From Yeosuana marina (GTDB lineage: Bacteria; Bacteroidota; Bacteroidia; Flavobacteriales; Flavobacteriaceae), in the NCBI RefSeq assembly GCF_011762485.1, contig NZ_JAAKGI010000005.1:1-64000 (forward strand): a DNA stretch of 64,000 bases. Direction: 5' to 3'. Positions 9,589 to 18,899 of the stretch are shown in pieces. How positions within the stretch are numbered: the first letter of the stretch is position 1; each line of letters starts with the position of its first letter. The notes under the pieces are model-generated. The model saw nothing but the letters and a program-made list of their open reading frames with translations. It did no database searches and was not told the DNA's origin. A program made the position numbers and the translations under genes.

Positions 9589-11595
9589 TTAATTTTTTTC
9601 TTGCTTTATTGTTTCCAACATGTTTTTTGAAAATTTAGAAAATCTCCAATTATGATGCTTCGTTGCCTGCTGTAAATTTTCTTGACAAATTGAATCACAA
9701 GCGTGTAATAATCCTAAATATTGAAAAGCATTTTGACGAAGGTTAAAATCATAGTTCGGATTTGTATAATTTCTTAACTCTTCAAAAAAACGTTGCTTAT
9801 TCTCAGGTTCAAATTTAGGTGTGTTTAGAGCCAAAGCCAACCACAGTGTTCTAATATTTTTATCATTAAACCCTTGAATATCTTTTGTTTTTTGCAAATA
9901 CTTACTTCGGTCGTCAGGGAAATTAACCCAAAGATTATATAATGCCGTTTCTATGGTAATATATGATTTATCTTCTAAAAGCGATTCATAATCTCGTTTT
10001 AATCCTAGAGGAATCGTTGTTAAGTTTTTAGCAATAGCCTGACGAACTTTTATACTATTTCTAAAAACGTCTCCGTTAATCCTATCAGGAATTTGTGATA
10101 ACAGTTTTATTTTAGCCTTATCAGAAATTCCAGAAACCAAATAATCGTCACATTTTGATGTTTTCACTTCACAATCTACCATCAAATACTCCTGAATAAA
10201 TGTAGACTGTTTTAAGCTCTCTAAAGCATCATCATAAGGAAATAATTTATTTTTTAACCAGGTCGCAACAAAGTCTTTTAAATCCTTTCCGCAAATCCGT
10301 TCAACCTCACCGATAAAATCATTGGTTTCTACGTTTTTAAACCGATGTTTTTCAAGATAGCTTTTCACGGCTTTTTTAAACACCTCGTCCCCTACTTTTT
10401 CTCGCAAGGCATGCAGCACCCAAGCACCTCGCTTATAAAAGGTCGTACTACTCGCCTTGGAATCTAACAAAGCAGACCCTTGATTAACTTGATCTTGTTG
10501 CAAGAGTTCCTGCGCATATTCATATAAGCGCCAATAGTAATAATTGTCTCCAAAAACCTCACGTTCGGCTAACAAGGCATAATACGTTGCGAAACCTTCT
10601 TGCAACCAATGATGTGTACCAGATGTTTCAGTAACCAAATCGCCAAACCATTGATGTGCTAGTTCATGCGCATTTACATTGACATAATTTTTATCAACAA
10701 AGGCTGTAGAATCAATCACAAAAGCATACGAAAAAATAGTCGTACTCGTATTCTCCATACCCGCATATAAAAAATCCTTTACAGGAACTTCTTTGTAGTT
10801 TTGCCAGGCGTATGGCACCCCAATCTCTTTCTCTAAAAAATCGAATATGCGCTTTGAATAACGATACGTTGGCTCAAATTTTAATGAATCTTGGGGGTAA
10901 TAATACAAATCCAAAGGAATACCACTTTTAGAAACTTTGACTTTTTTATTATATTTCCCGATAGCTAAAGCTAATAAATAACTAGACATTGGCTGCTGCA
11001 TATCGTATTGCCAAGTTATTGTGGAGTCGTTTTCTTTTTTATTAATCAGTCTTCCGTTTGCAATCACTTCATAATGTTTATCAAACGTAATGTTTAAATC
11101 AAATATCACTTTCTCTTTCATATCGTCAAAGCTAGGTAACCAATTACTGGTGTATTTGCCTTGACCTTGCGTCCAAACTTGTTTCTCGATATATTTTTTT
11201 TGTAACAAATCACTCGAAGTGACACCCTCTTGAGCATTCCAATCAATAAAATACATCGCTTTTTTAGGATGTGTTGTATAGTCCAAAGTGATAACATTAT
11301 CTTTTGAAGGACGAAACGGATGGATAATCCAAAGTTTTTTATCGTCGTATCTGTAGGCTGTAGCAGAAGTTCCATTCAAAACAACCTTATTGAAGGCCAT
11401 ATTTTGAGCATCAATAAAAAGAGAGTCCACTGGTTTTAAAACATCAAAAGAATAGGTGACTTGACCTATAACTTCTTTAACTTTCGGATGTATAGCTATA
11501 TTAACCTTAGCGGTTTTAAAATCAACAAAATTAGTTTGTTGGCTATAGCCAGAAAAACTAATCGATAAAACAATGAGTATGCTTAAAAATTTCAT
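9589..11595 (-). CDS. Secreted M1-family zinc aminopeptidase
   Basis: 668 residues with a signal peptide ending near G-Y-S-Q (residue 19). The exopeptidase motif G-M-E-N is at 279-282, and the zinc site H-E-L-A-H is at 310-314 with the third ligand Glu in L-Q-E-G-F-A near 333. This is the gluzincin M1 arrangement of aminopeptidase N and leukotriene A4 hydrolase. Expected role is trimming N-terminal residues of peptides in the periplasm. The C-terminal region is helical and shorter than in E. coli PepN. It is divergent from recG and lies upstream of the two patatin genes on the same strand. Confidence 0.9.
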   Translation of the reverse strand: MKFLSILIVLSISFSGYSQQTNFVDFKTAKVNIAIHPKVKEVIGQVTYSFDVLKPVDSLFIDAQNMAFNKVVLNGTSATAYRYDDKKLWIIHPFRPSKDNVITLDYTTHPKKAMYFIDWNAQEGVTSSDLLQKKYIEKQVWTQGQGKYTSNWLPSFDDMKEKVIFDLNITFDKHYEVIANGRLINKKENDSTITWQYDMQQPMSSYLLALAIGKYNKKVKVSKSGIPLDLYYYPQDSLKFEPTYRYSKRIFDFLEKEIGVPYAWQNYKEVPVKDFLYAGMENTSTTIFSYAFVIDSTAFVDKNYVNVNAHELAHQWFGDLVTETSGTHHWLQEGFATYYALLAEREVFGDNYYYWRLYEYAQELLQQDQVNQGSALLDSKASSTTFYKRGAWVLHALREKVGDEVFKKAVKSYLEKHRFKNVETNDFIGEVERICGKDLKDFVATWLKNKLFPYDDALESLKQSTFIQEYLMVDCEVKTSKCDDYLVSGISDKAKIKLLSQIPDRINGDVFRNSIKVRQAIAKNLTTIPLGLKRDYESLLEDKSYITIETALYNLWVNFPDDRSKYLQKTKDIQGFNDKNIRTLWLALALNTPKFEPENKQRFFEELRNYTNPNYDFNLRQNAFQYLGLLHACDSICQENLQQATKHHNWRFSKFSKNMLETIKQEKN

Positions 11596-11671
11596 ATAAT
11601 AAATATAACAAAGGTTGAGCCAAATTAATAATTATACTTGTTATTCGTAGTAAAAGAATTATTTTAGTTTC

Positions 11672-13774
11672 ATGAATACCAATCTTCAAACCCCCATAGA
11701 TTATTTAAAAGGTATTGGCCCAAATCGTGCCGATTTACTTCGTAAAGAGCTCGGTATTTATACGTATCAAGATTTAATTAACTTATTTCCAAACAGATAT
11801 ATAGATAGAACACATTACTACACCATAAACCAGTTGCAACGAAACTCAGCAGATGTTCAAGTTATTGGAGTTATTACAAGTCTGCAAACTATTGGCGAAG
11901 GCAGGTCCAAACGCTTGGTTGCAACTTTTAAGGACGACACAGGTATTTTGGACTTGGTTTGGTTTCGAGGTCACAAATGGATTCGTGAAAGCTTAAAACT
12001 TAACAAACCTTATGTTATTTTCGGAAAAACTAATTGGTTTAACGGCAAGTTTAATATGCCACATCCAGATATGGAACTCCTTGAAGATCACAAAAAAAAT
12101 CTTCAGAGTGTTATGCAACCCGTATATCCTTCAACAGAAAAATTATCAAATAAGGGCATTACCAATCGCGTGATGATAAAAATCATGCAACAGTTATTTT
12201 TGGAAACCAACGGTAAGTTTATTGAAACACTATCAGATAATCTAAAAAACGAATTAAAATTAATCAACAAAAGCGACGCACTTTTTAATGTTCATTTTCC
12301 AAAAACTCAAGAGCTTTTAGCAAAGGCACAATACCGATTAAAATTTGAAGAATTATTTTATATTCAGCTGCAATTAGTTATTAAAAATTTAATTCATAAA
12401 TCAAAAATTAAAGGATACCCTTTCAATAATGTAGGAACCTATTTTAACACCTTCTACAAATCACATTTACCATTTGAATTAACCAATGCACAGAAGCGAG
12501 TTCTTAAAGAAATTAGAGCCGATTTAGGGAGTAATGCGCAGATGAATCGATTGCTACAAGGCGATGTCGGTTCTGGAAAGACCATAGTAGCGTTCATGTC
12601 AATTCTCATGGCACTTGACAACGGTTTCCAGGCATGTTTAATGGCTCCAACTGAAATTTTGTCAGTACAACACTATAACGGATTACTTGAATGGTCTAAT
12701 AAATTGAATATCAGTATTTCAATACTTACTGGTTCAACTAAAACTTCAGAAAGACGAATAATTCACGAATCATTAGAAAATGGTGAATTACACATCTTAA
12801 TTGGCACCCACGCCCTACTCGAAAATAAGGTGAAATTTAAAAATTTAGGACTGGCTATTATTGATGAACAGCACAGATTTGGAGTAGCTCAACGAAGTAA
12901 ATTATGGCATAAAAATGAATCACCTCCACATGTTTTGGTGATGACCGCCACCCCTATTCCTCGCACCTTAGCCATGTCGGTTTATGGCGATTTAGACATC
13001 TCTATAATTGATGAATTACCTCCTGGTAGAAAGTCTATTAAGACAGTTCATCGGTACGATAAAAACCGATTGAATGTCTTTAAATTTATCCGAGATGAAA
13101 TTAAAAAAGGCAGACAAATTTATATTGTTTATCCATTAATTCAGGAAAGTGCCGCTATGGATTATAAAGATTTAATGGACGGTTATGAAAGTATTTCCAG
13201 AGACTTTCCGATGCCCGACTATCAAATATCCATTGTTCATGGTAAAATGAAACCTGCCGATAAAGATTTTGAAATGCAACGCTTTATTAAAGGTGAAACA
13301 CAAATTATGGTTGCGACGACCGTTATTGAAGTTGGTGTTAATGTTCCTAATGCCTCGGTTATGATTATTGAAAGCGCAGAACGTTTTGGATTATCTCAAT
13401 TACACCAATTACGGGGCCGTGTTGGACGAGGTGCCGAACAAAGCTATTGTATTCTAATGACTAGTCAAAAATTGAGTAGTGATAGTAAAACACGTTTAGA
13501 AACCATGGTAAAAACCAATGATGGTTTTGAAATTGCAGAAGTTGATTTGAAATTACGCGGACCAGGTGATATTATGGGAACACAGCAAAGCGGCGTTCTT
13601 AATTTAAAGATTGCAGATATTATTAAGGACAAAGATATTTTACAACTAGCACGTTTTCATGCTAAACAAGTTTTAAATAAAGACCCTAATTTATCTAAGG
13701 ATGAAAATCAAGTTTTACTTTATACCTATAAACAATTGAGTAAATACAAAAATATCTGGAATTACATTAGCTAA
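11672..13774 (+). CDS. recG: ATP-dependent DNA helicase RecG
   Basis: 700 residues, the usual RecG size. The N-terminal wedge domain starts with the family sequence I-D-Y-L-K-G-I-G-P-N-R-A. The superfamily 2 motor has Walker A G-D-V-G-S-G-K-T near residue 300 and D-E-Q-H-R-F-G as motif II. The helicase C part has R-G-R-V-G-R-G and the RecG TRG segment Y-G-D-L-D, D-E-L-P-P-G-R. RecG remodels stalled replication forks and branch-migrates Holliday junctions. No operon partner is evident; the 128 bp downstream hold the promoter of the oxidoreductase operon. Confidence 0.95.
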   Translation: MNTNLQTPIDYLKGIGPNRADLLRKELGIYTYQDLINLFPNRYIDRTHYYTINQLQRNSADVQVIGVITSLQTIGEGRSKRLVATFKDDTGILDLVWFRGHKWIRESLKLNKPYVIFGKTNWFNGKFNMPHPDMELLEDHKKNLQSVMQPVYPSTEKLSNKGITNRVMIKIMQQLFLETNGKFIETLSDNLKNELKLINKSDALFNVHFPKTQELLAKAQYRLKFEELFYIQLQLVIKNLIHKSKIKGYPFNNVGTYFNTFYKSHLPFELTNAQKRVLKEIRADLGSNAQMNRLLQGDVGSGKTIVAFMSILMALDNGFQACLMAPTEILSVQHYNGLLEWSNKLNISISILTGSTKTSERRIIHESLENGELHILIGTHALLENKVKFKNLGLAIIDEQHRFGVAQRSKLWHKNESPPHVLVMTATPIPRTLAMSVYGDLDISIIDELPPGRKSIKTVHRYDKNRLNVFKFIRDEIKKGRQIYIVYPLIQESAAMDYKDLMDGYESISRDFPMPDYQISIVHGKMKPADKDFEMQRFIKGETQIMVATTVIEVGVNVPNASVMIIESAERFGLSQLHQLRGRVGRGAEQSYCILMTSQKLSSDSKTRLETMVKTNDGFEIAEVDLKLRGPGDIMGTQQSGVLNLKIADIIKDKDILQLARFHAKQVLNKDPNLSKDENQVLLYTYKQLSKYKNIWNYIS

Positions 13775-13813
13775 TAATCCGTTTCAATTATTTTATTACA
13801 CATTTCCAATACT

Positions 13814-13856
13814 TGACATTTATCATATTTTATTTATTAAATTATACATAATTTTA
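13814..13856 (+). promoter_or_regulatory. FNR/CRP-like site and -7 box of the 2-oxoacid oxidoreductase operon
   Basis: TGACATTTATCA at 13814-13825 fits TGAY-N4-ATCA, the core of FNR/CRP-family half-sites. Its centre is 29.5 bp upstream of TAATTTTA (13849-13856), which matches the Bacteroidetes -7 box TAnnTTTG except for the last base. No TTTG -33 element is present. That spacing is what a class II activator overlapping the -35 region would need. The same geometry recurs at four other promoters in this window. Confidence 0.55.
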
Positions 13857-13902
13857 TATATAATTTAATTACAAGGGGTTATTTATACATAAAATTATCA
13901 AT

Positions 13903-14133
13903 ATGGCAAAAGTTAAAGGCGCAATAGTAGTGAATACAGAAACTTGCAAAGGTTGTGAAGTCTGCATGCCTGTTTGTCCTGAAAAAGTTATTGGTATGTC
14001 ATCAGAGGTTAACAGAAAAGGGTTTCATTTTGCTTATATGGAACATCCTGAAGACTGTACTGGCTGCACAAACTGTGGTTTAGTATGCCCTGATAGAGCA
14101 ATAACCGTATATCGAGTTAAGACATCTGACTAA
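13903..14133 (+). CDS. 2-oxoacid:ferredoxin oxidoreductase delta (ferredoxin) subunit
   Basis: 76 residues with two 4Fe-4S motifs, C-K-G-C-E-V-C-M-P-V-C-P and C-T-G-C-T-N-C-G-L-V-C-P, as in the KorD/VorD subunit. It accepts electrons from the thiamine-diphosphate site of the alpha/beta subunits and passes them to soluble ferredoxin. First gene of a four-gene operon with order delta-alpha-beta-gamma; the next gene starts 15 bp on. An FNR/CRP-like site lies upstream. The substrate class (2-oxoglutarate versus branched-chain 2-oxoacids) cannot be read from this subunit. Confidence 0.85.
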   Translation: MAKVKGAIVVNTETCKGCEVCMPVCPEKVIGMSSEVNRKGFHFAYMEHPEDCTGCTNCGLVCPDRAITVYRVKTSD

Positions 14134-14148
14134 TTTAAGAACATTTTT

Positions 14149-15273
14149 ATGGCTGAATTAAAACTAATGAAAGGAAATGAAGCGTTGGCTGAAGCTGCTA
14201 TTAGAGCTGGGGTTGATGCTTATTTTGGCTATCCTATAACACCTCAATCTGAAGTTATTGAATATTTAATGGCAGAACGTCCCGAAAAAAGAACGGGTAT
14301 GGTTGTTTTACAAGCTGAAAGTGAAGTGGCAGCTATTAATATGGTATATGGTGCTGCTAGTACCGGGAAAAAAGTAATGACATCATCTTCAAGCCCTGGC
14401 ATATCGCTTAAGCAAGAAGGTATTTCTTATATAGCTGGTGCAGAATTACCTGCAGTTATTGTAAATGTGGTAAGAGGCGGACCTGGATTAGGAACCATAC
14501 AACCGTCACAGGCTGATTATTTTCAATCTGTAAAAGGCGGCGGTCATGGAGATTATAAATTGTATGTCCTTGCTCCTGCTTCAGTTCAGGAAATGTCTGA
14601 TTTTGTAGCAGATGCCTTTGACATTGCTTTTAAATACAGAGCACCTGTACTTATCTTATCTGATGGTCTTATAGGGCAAATGATGGAGAAAGTTGTTCTT
14701 AGAGATCAAATAGAAAGAATCACTGATGAAGACCTTATAAAAAATCAAGGAAGTTGGGCTACTACAGGAAAAAAAGATAGACATAGAAATATTATAACAT
14801 CCCTAGATCTTCAATCTGAAAAAATGGAAGCCAGAGTGCATAGACTTCAAAAGAAATATAAACAAATGGAACTTGAAGATTTGCGCTATGAAACCATACA
14901 ATGTGACGACGCAGACTATTTAATTGTAGCTTATGGTTCAAGTGCTAGAATAAGTCAAAAAGCTGTTGAATTAGCTCGTAACAAAGGAATAAAACTAGGA
15001 TTATTAAGACCTATTACACTTTTTCCGTTTCCTAAAAAACAATTATTTGACTTAGCCGACCAAGTTAAAGGTATTCTAAGTGTTGAATTGAATTCTGGTC
15101 AAATGGTAGAAGATGTAAAACTTGCTGTTGAACATAAAGTTCCTGTAGAGCATTTTGGACGAACAGGAGGCATTATTCACACACCAGAGGAAGTTTTGGA
15201 AGCTTTAGAACAAAAAATTATAAAACATGGAGATTTTAGACATCATAAAACCCGAGAATCAAGTATTCTGTAA
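14149..15273 (+). CDS. 2-oxoacid:acceptor oxidoreductase alpha subunit (KorA/VorB type)
   Basis: 374 residues. The N-terminal pyrimidine-binding domain begins M-K-G-N-E-A-L-A-E-A-A-I-R-A-G and continues Y-F-G-Y-P-I-T-P-Q-S-E. A transketolase C-terminal-like domain is near 250-360. The size and sequence fit KorA of 2-oxoglutarate:ferredoxin oxidoreductase and the closely related VorB of the branched-chain enzyme. The reaction is oxidative decarboxylation of a 2-oxoacid to acyl-CoA with reduced ferredoxin. It lies between the ferredoxin subunit and the beta subunit, and the beta gene overlaps its 3' end by 47 bp. Confidence 0.87.
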   Translation: MAELKLMKGNEALAEAAIRAGVDAYFGYPITPQSEVIEYLMAERPEKRTGMVVLQAESEVAAINMVYGAASTGKKVMTSSSSPGISLKQEGISYIAGAELPAVIVNVVRGGPGLGTIQPSQADYFQSVKGGGHGDYKLYVLAPASVQEMSDFVADAFDIAFKYRAPVLILSDGLIGQMMEKVVLRDQIERITDEDLIKNQGSWATTGKKDRHRNIITSLDLQSEKMEARVHRLQKKYKQMELEDLRYETIQCDDADYLIVAYGSSARISQKAVELARNKGIKLGLLRPITLFPFPKKQLFDLADQVKGILSVELNSGQMVEDVKLAVEHKVPVEHFGRTGGIIHTPEEVLEALEQKIIKHGDFRHHKTRESSIL

Positions 15274-16000
15274 AACTAAACTCATGACAGATACGACTTT
15301 GTCGTATTGTCCGGGTTGCGGTCATGGTACTGCACATAATTTAACCATGGAAGTTATTGATGAAATGGGTATTGTAGAAGATACTATTGGCGTTGCACCT
15401 GTTGGTTGTTCGGTATTGGCTTATGATTTTATGAATATTGATATGACACAAGCAGCACACGGTCGTGCACCAGCAGTTGCTACAGGAATTGCAAGAACAT
15501 GGCCCGAAAAATATGTATTTACCTATCAGGGAGACGGAGACCTTGCTGCTATTGGTACTGCCGAAACAATACATGCCTGTAACAGAGGAGAAAATATCGT
15601 CATCATTTTTATTAACAATGGTATTTATGGAATGACAGGAGGACAAATGGCTCCAACTACTCTAGAAGGTATGCACACATCTACGTCTCCTTACGGGAGA
15701 GATATCGAAAATATGGGTAGCCCTTTAAAAATAACGGAATTAATAGCGAATCTTCCGGGTGTTTATTATGTGACAAGACAATCTGTTCATACCCATAAAC
15801 ACGTTAGAAAAGCTAAAAAAGCCATAAGAAATGCTTTTGAGAATACACGCTTAAAAAAAGGACTTTCATTTGTCGAAATTGTATCTAATTGTAATTCTGG
15901 TTGGAAAATGACTCCTAATGAATCTAATATTTGGATGGAAGAACATATGTTTCCTTACTTCCCGTTAGGTGATATTAAAGTAAATGGTAAATTAAAATAA
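15227..16000 (+). CDS. 2-oxoacid:acceptor oxidoreductase beta subunit, thiamine diphosphate binding
   Basis: 257 residues. S-Y-C-P-G-C-G-H-G near residue 27 carries Fe-S or ThDP-region cysteines. The ThDP/Mg motif is G-D-G-D-L-A-A-I-G-T followed by N-N-G-I-Y-G-M-T-G-G-Q. I chose the ATG at 15227 although it lies inside the alpha gene, because the stretch D-I-I-K-P-E-N-x-V-x-x-K before the first internal Met is conserved in Bacteroidetes homologues; a start at 15284 would lose it. The 47-bp overlap suggests translational coupling. It forms the catalytic site with the alpha subunit. Confidence 0.87.
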   Translation: MEILDIIKPENQVFCKTKLMTDTTLSYCPGCGHGTAHNLTMEVIDEMGIVEDTIGVAPVGCSVLAYDFMNIDMTQAAHGRAPAVATGIARTWPEKYVFTYQGDGDLAAIGTAETIHACNRGENIVIIFINNGIYGMTGGQMAPTTLEGMHTSTSPYGRDIENMGSPLKITELIANLPGVYYVTRQSVHTHKHVRKAKKAIRNAFENTRLKKGLSFVEIVSNCNSGWKMTPNESNIWMEEHMFPYFPLGDIKVNGKLK

Positions 16001-16005
16001 GTATC

Positions 16006-16575
16006 ATGTCTGAAGAAATAATTATAGCAGGGTTTGGTGGTCAAGGTGTTTTATCAATGGGTAAAATTTTAGCCTATTCGGGTATTATGCAAGATCAGGA
16101 AGTTAGTTGGATGCCTTCATACGGACCAGAAATGAGAGGTGGAACTGCAAATGTTACGGTTATCTTAAGTGATGAGAGAATAAGTTCTCCATATTTAAAA
16201 GTGTACGATACTGCCATCATTTTGAATCAACAATCTATGGATAAATTTGAAAGCACTGTTAAGCCAGGTGGTATTTTACTTTACGACACTAACGGAATTT
16301 CACATCATCCAACAAGAACAGATATTAAAATCTATCAGATTGAAGGCGCTAAATTAGCGGCAGAAATGGGCAATAAAAAAGTGTTTAATATGATTATTCT
16401 AGGTGCTTTCCTAAAGATAAAACCTATAGTGAAACTTGAAAATGTTTTAAGTGGATTAAAAAAATCGCTTTCTGAACGGTACCATCACCTTATTCCTTTA
16501 AATAAAGAAGCTATTACTATGGGAATGAATCATCTAAACGTTTTTAACGCAGAGCAACAAATTATACATAGTTAA
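16006..16575 (+). CDS. 2-oxoacid:acceptor oxidoreductase gamma subunit
   Basis: 189 residues of the gamma (POR/KOR_C) domain. The start I-A-G-F-G-G-Q-G-V-L-S-M-G-K and the segment Y-G-P-E-M-R-G-G-T-A are both family signatures for the CoA-binding subunit. It follows the beta subunit by 5 bp and closes the operon. With the ferredoxin, alpha and beta subunits this makes a complete four-subunit enzyme. A related gamma-type subunit (the indolepyruvate enzyme) is encoded at 55552-56151. Confidence 0.87.
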   Translation: MSEEIIIAGFGGQGVLSMGKILAYSGIMQDQEVSWMPSYGPEMRGGTANVTVILSDERISSPYLKVYDTAIILNQQSMDKFESTVKPGGILLYDTNGISHHPTRTDIKIYQIEGAKLAAEMGNKKVFNMIILGAFLKIKPIVKLENVLSGLKKSLSERYHHLIPLNKEAITMGMNHLNVFNAEQQIIHS

Positions 16576-16597
16576 ATAATTTAAAATCTCGAAGAAT

Positions 16598-16622
16598 AAA
16601 AAAAGCCTGACTTTCATCAGGC
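16598..16622 (-). terminator. Rho-independent terminator of the DUF2911-TPR gene
   Basis: GCCTGA (16605-16610), loop CTTTCA, and TCAGGC (16617-16622) form a 6-bp GC-rich hairpin. On the minus strand it is followed by a run of seven T (complement of 16598-16604), as needed for the gene ending at 16664. On the plus strand there is no T run, so it is not a good terminator for the gamma subunit operon. Confidence 0.75.
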
Positions 16623-16663
16623 CAAAAACTTAATGGTTCGGTTTTTGATCGATTTGATTGTTA

Positions 16664-17755
16664 TTATAATGCGTTCAATTCCCCTAAAAGCTTTTCTGAA
16701 TTTGCTTTGACATTAGCGGGTGGATTTAACGATAATGCCTTTTTTAAATATTTAATTGCTTTCTGTTTATCTCCCATTATTTTATAAGCTTCACCCAAAC
16801 TATCATATCCATTGGGGTCTTTTGGATTATTCTTTATGTTGGTTTTAAAACATTTTAAAGCACGCTCATAATCTTTTGCGTTTAGCATTTGATACCCTAA
16901 CGTATTTAACTGATTTTTATTAGCCATTTCAGATGCTTCATCCATAAGCATAGCATATTCAAGAGATTTTCCTTGTTTATTCAATATCTGACCTTTAATA
17001 GCTAGATTATTAAATGTTTTCTGGCTAAAAAACTGCCCTTCAATAGCAGCATTAATCCAGCCCAAAGCCTCATTTAAATCGCCTCCATTATTTAATGCAT
17101 AATTGGCAGCTTGCTCCCAATTTTGTCTAAGAAAACCGGTTTGTCCTTTCAACTCTTCTCTAATACTGTTTAAAACTATATTACTAACAGGCACTTCAAT
17201 GGTAAAAGGAATTTCCTTTTTATCCCAAATTAACGACACACTTGCTGATGTTGGCGTTACCGTATTAAACTCATAAGTCAACAATTCTTTGTGAGGTACA
17301 TCGTTTGTTACAACATCGGCCCGTAAAACGTCATTGTTTTTATCATAAAAAAAACTTCCCCACGCATTAGCATCTTTTGACAAAATAATGGTCGCCTTAT
17401 TATCTGGTTTTACTTCTACAAAAAAACCATACGTTCCTCCTTGAATGGGCTTTCCTTCAACCATAACATTATCGGTAAATGTTATGGTTGTATTTTCATC
17501 TGCTCCAGCTCGCCAAGGTGCAGCTTTAGCAGTACCAAAACCTAAGTTATTCATACCGTAAGGCACTAGTTTACCCCAAATTTCTCTACCATTAACAATG
17601 GGTCTTGAATAATTAATTGTAATGTCGGTAATTCCAACTCGTTGTGATACGCTTGCTCTTTGACTTCCTCTTGGCGTATTTAATTGTGCAAATGTGTTTA
17701 AGCTTAATACACAAAATGCTAATGTAATAAAGTTTGTAATACTGTTTAGTTTCAT
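16664..17755 (-). CDS. Secreted DUF2911 protein with C-terminal TPR repeats
   Basis: 363 residues with a signal peptide ending near N-T-F-A-Q (residue 24). The DUF2911 domain covers about 27-190, with the family blocks I-N-Y-S-R-P-x-V-x-G-R-x-I-W-G and P-W-R-A-G-A-D-E-N-T-T. It is followed by helical repeats, the last two clear TPRs (Y-D-S-L-G-E-A-Y-K-I-M-G-D-K-Q-K-A near 320). DUF2911 has no known function; the domain is frequent in Bacteroidetes. A shorter paralogue lies at 40864-41712. Single gene with its own terminator. Confidence 0.85.
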   Translation of the reverse strand: MKLNSITNFITLAFCVLSLNTFAQLNTPRGSQRASVSQRVGITDITINYSRPIVNGREIWGKLVPYGMNNLGFGTAKAAPWRAGADENTTITFTDNVMVEGKPIQGGTYGFFVEVKPDNKATIILSKDANAWGSFFYDKNNDVLRADVVTNDVPHKELLTYEFNTVTPTSASVSLIWDKKEIPFTIEVPVSNIVLNSIREELKGQTGFLRQNWEQAANYALNNGGDLNEALGWINAAIEGQFFSQKTFNNLAIKGQILNKQGKSLEYAMLMDEASEMANKNQLNTLGYQMLNAKDYERALKCFKTNIKNNPKDPNGYDSLGEAYKIMGDKQKAIKYLKKALSLNPPANVKANSEKLLGELNAL

Positions 17756-17939
17756 TTTTTGATTGATTTATTATTTAACTCTAACAATTTAGCTACTAAT
17801 AAGTTATATTCTTGTTAGTGTTTTGTTAAAGCCATTGTTAAAAAGTGTTAATTAACACTTTTACAATTAGTATAAAAATTTAAAAATGAATGAAATACTG
17901 AACAAACTATTTACTGTATGATACTATTTTAACTAAAAA

Positions 17940-18752
17940 CTAAGCGTGAATCGATAATAAAGGTATGTCCATTCCAGAAATCATGACTCTAGTTTTGCTT
18001 TTATGAACTAAGGACGACCAAAAACCATATTTATAAGGCACCATAATGAGCAAATCTGCATGGATTCTTTTCATTTCGTCTTTAATTTCTTGGATAACGG
18101 CATCAGAATGAACTTCTTTATACATATACTCTATATCTTTGAAACCCTCATTAATACCACCTAATTCATTTTTGTCTTGCTCTATTTTATTCAGATTATT
18201 ACTCACATGAAAAACTTCTAGCTCAGCATGAAATTTTAAAACGGCTTCTTTCACTTTTTCCAAAACATCAACTGCCACACCTTTTTCAATATCGCAAGCA
18301 AACAATACTTTTTTTATTCCTGTAAATTTAGCTTTCAAAGGAATGGCTAAAATTGGTACTTCAATTTTATGAATGGCCTCTGTGGTTGTGCTCCCCAACA
18401 AATCCTGCTCTAAAGACTTATCATCCATTCCCATTACAACCAAATCCGCTTGGTGACGGTCAATAGACAATTGTAATTCCTGATAAAAATCACCCATAGC
18501 CCAATCGGCTTCGATAGCTATACCATGTTTTAGAGAAAGGGTTTTAATTCTGTTTTCTACATTTTTATGATTTTGTTCTATTGAACTTTGAATTACCGAA
18601 AAAGAAAGTCTAGCGTTTTCTGCATGAATTGAGATTTTATGAAGATGAAAAATAATTAATTTAGCACTTGTTTCCTTTGCTAAGTTTATAACATATTTTG
18701 TAGCATTTTCTGCTTCATTTGAAAAATCGGAGGCAATAATAATGGTTTTCAT
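17940..18752 (-). CDS. Universal stress protein with two UspA domains
   Basis: 270 residues made of two Usp folds (about 1-142 and 147-270). The first keeps the ATP-binding type signature V-M-G-M-D-x-x-S-x5-G-S-T-T-E-A-I, while the second is degenerate (M-V-P-Y-K-Y-G-F-W-S-S-L-V). Such double-domain Usps act as stress-induced nucleotide-binding proteins in the cytoplasm; the precise role is unknown. It is divergent from pheT and not in an operon. Confidence 0.85.
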   Translation of the reverse strand: MKTIIIASDFSNEAENATKYVINLAKETSAKLIIFHLHKISIHAENARLSFSVIQSSIEQNHKNVENRIKTLSLKHGIAIEADWAMGDFYQELQLSIDRHQADLVVMGMDDKSLEQDLLGSTTTEAIHKIEVPILAIPLKAKFTGIKKVLFACDIEKGVAVDVLEKVKEAVLKFHAELEVFHVSNNLNKIEQDKNELGGINEGFKDIEYMYKEVHSDAVIQEIKDEMKRIHADLLIMVPYKYGFWSSLVHKSKTRVMISGMDIPLLSIHA

Positions 18753-18846
18753 TTTATGAAAATTATATGAAAATTAAACTGTAAATGATTAGTATTAAAG
18801 TTAAAGCTTACAAACGGATATTTATTCAATAAAAAATAATTTAACA

Positions 18847-18877
18847 TTTCTATTACTGTTTTGTATTGTTATCTTTG
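18847..18877 (+). promoter_or_regulatory. Promoter of pheT
   Basis: TATCTTTG at 18870-18877 is a full match to the Bacteroidetes -7 box TAnnTTTG. TTTC at 18847-18850 stands exactly 19 bp upstream at the -33 position (consensus TTTG). The pheT ATG is at 18900, giving a leader of roughly 15 bases. Confidence 0.65.
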
Positions 18878-18899
18878 CAACCTTATTTAATAATAGAAA

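Noticed and set aside
18753-18899. FNR/CRP-like site before the universal stress protein gene
   Set aside because: TGATTAGTATTA has only one half-site, and no properly spaced minus-strand -7 box was found.
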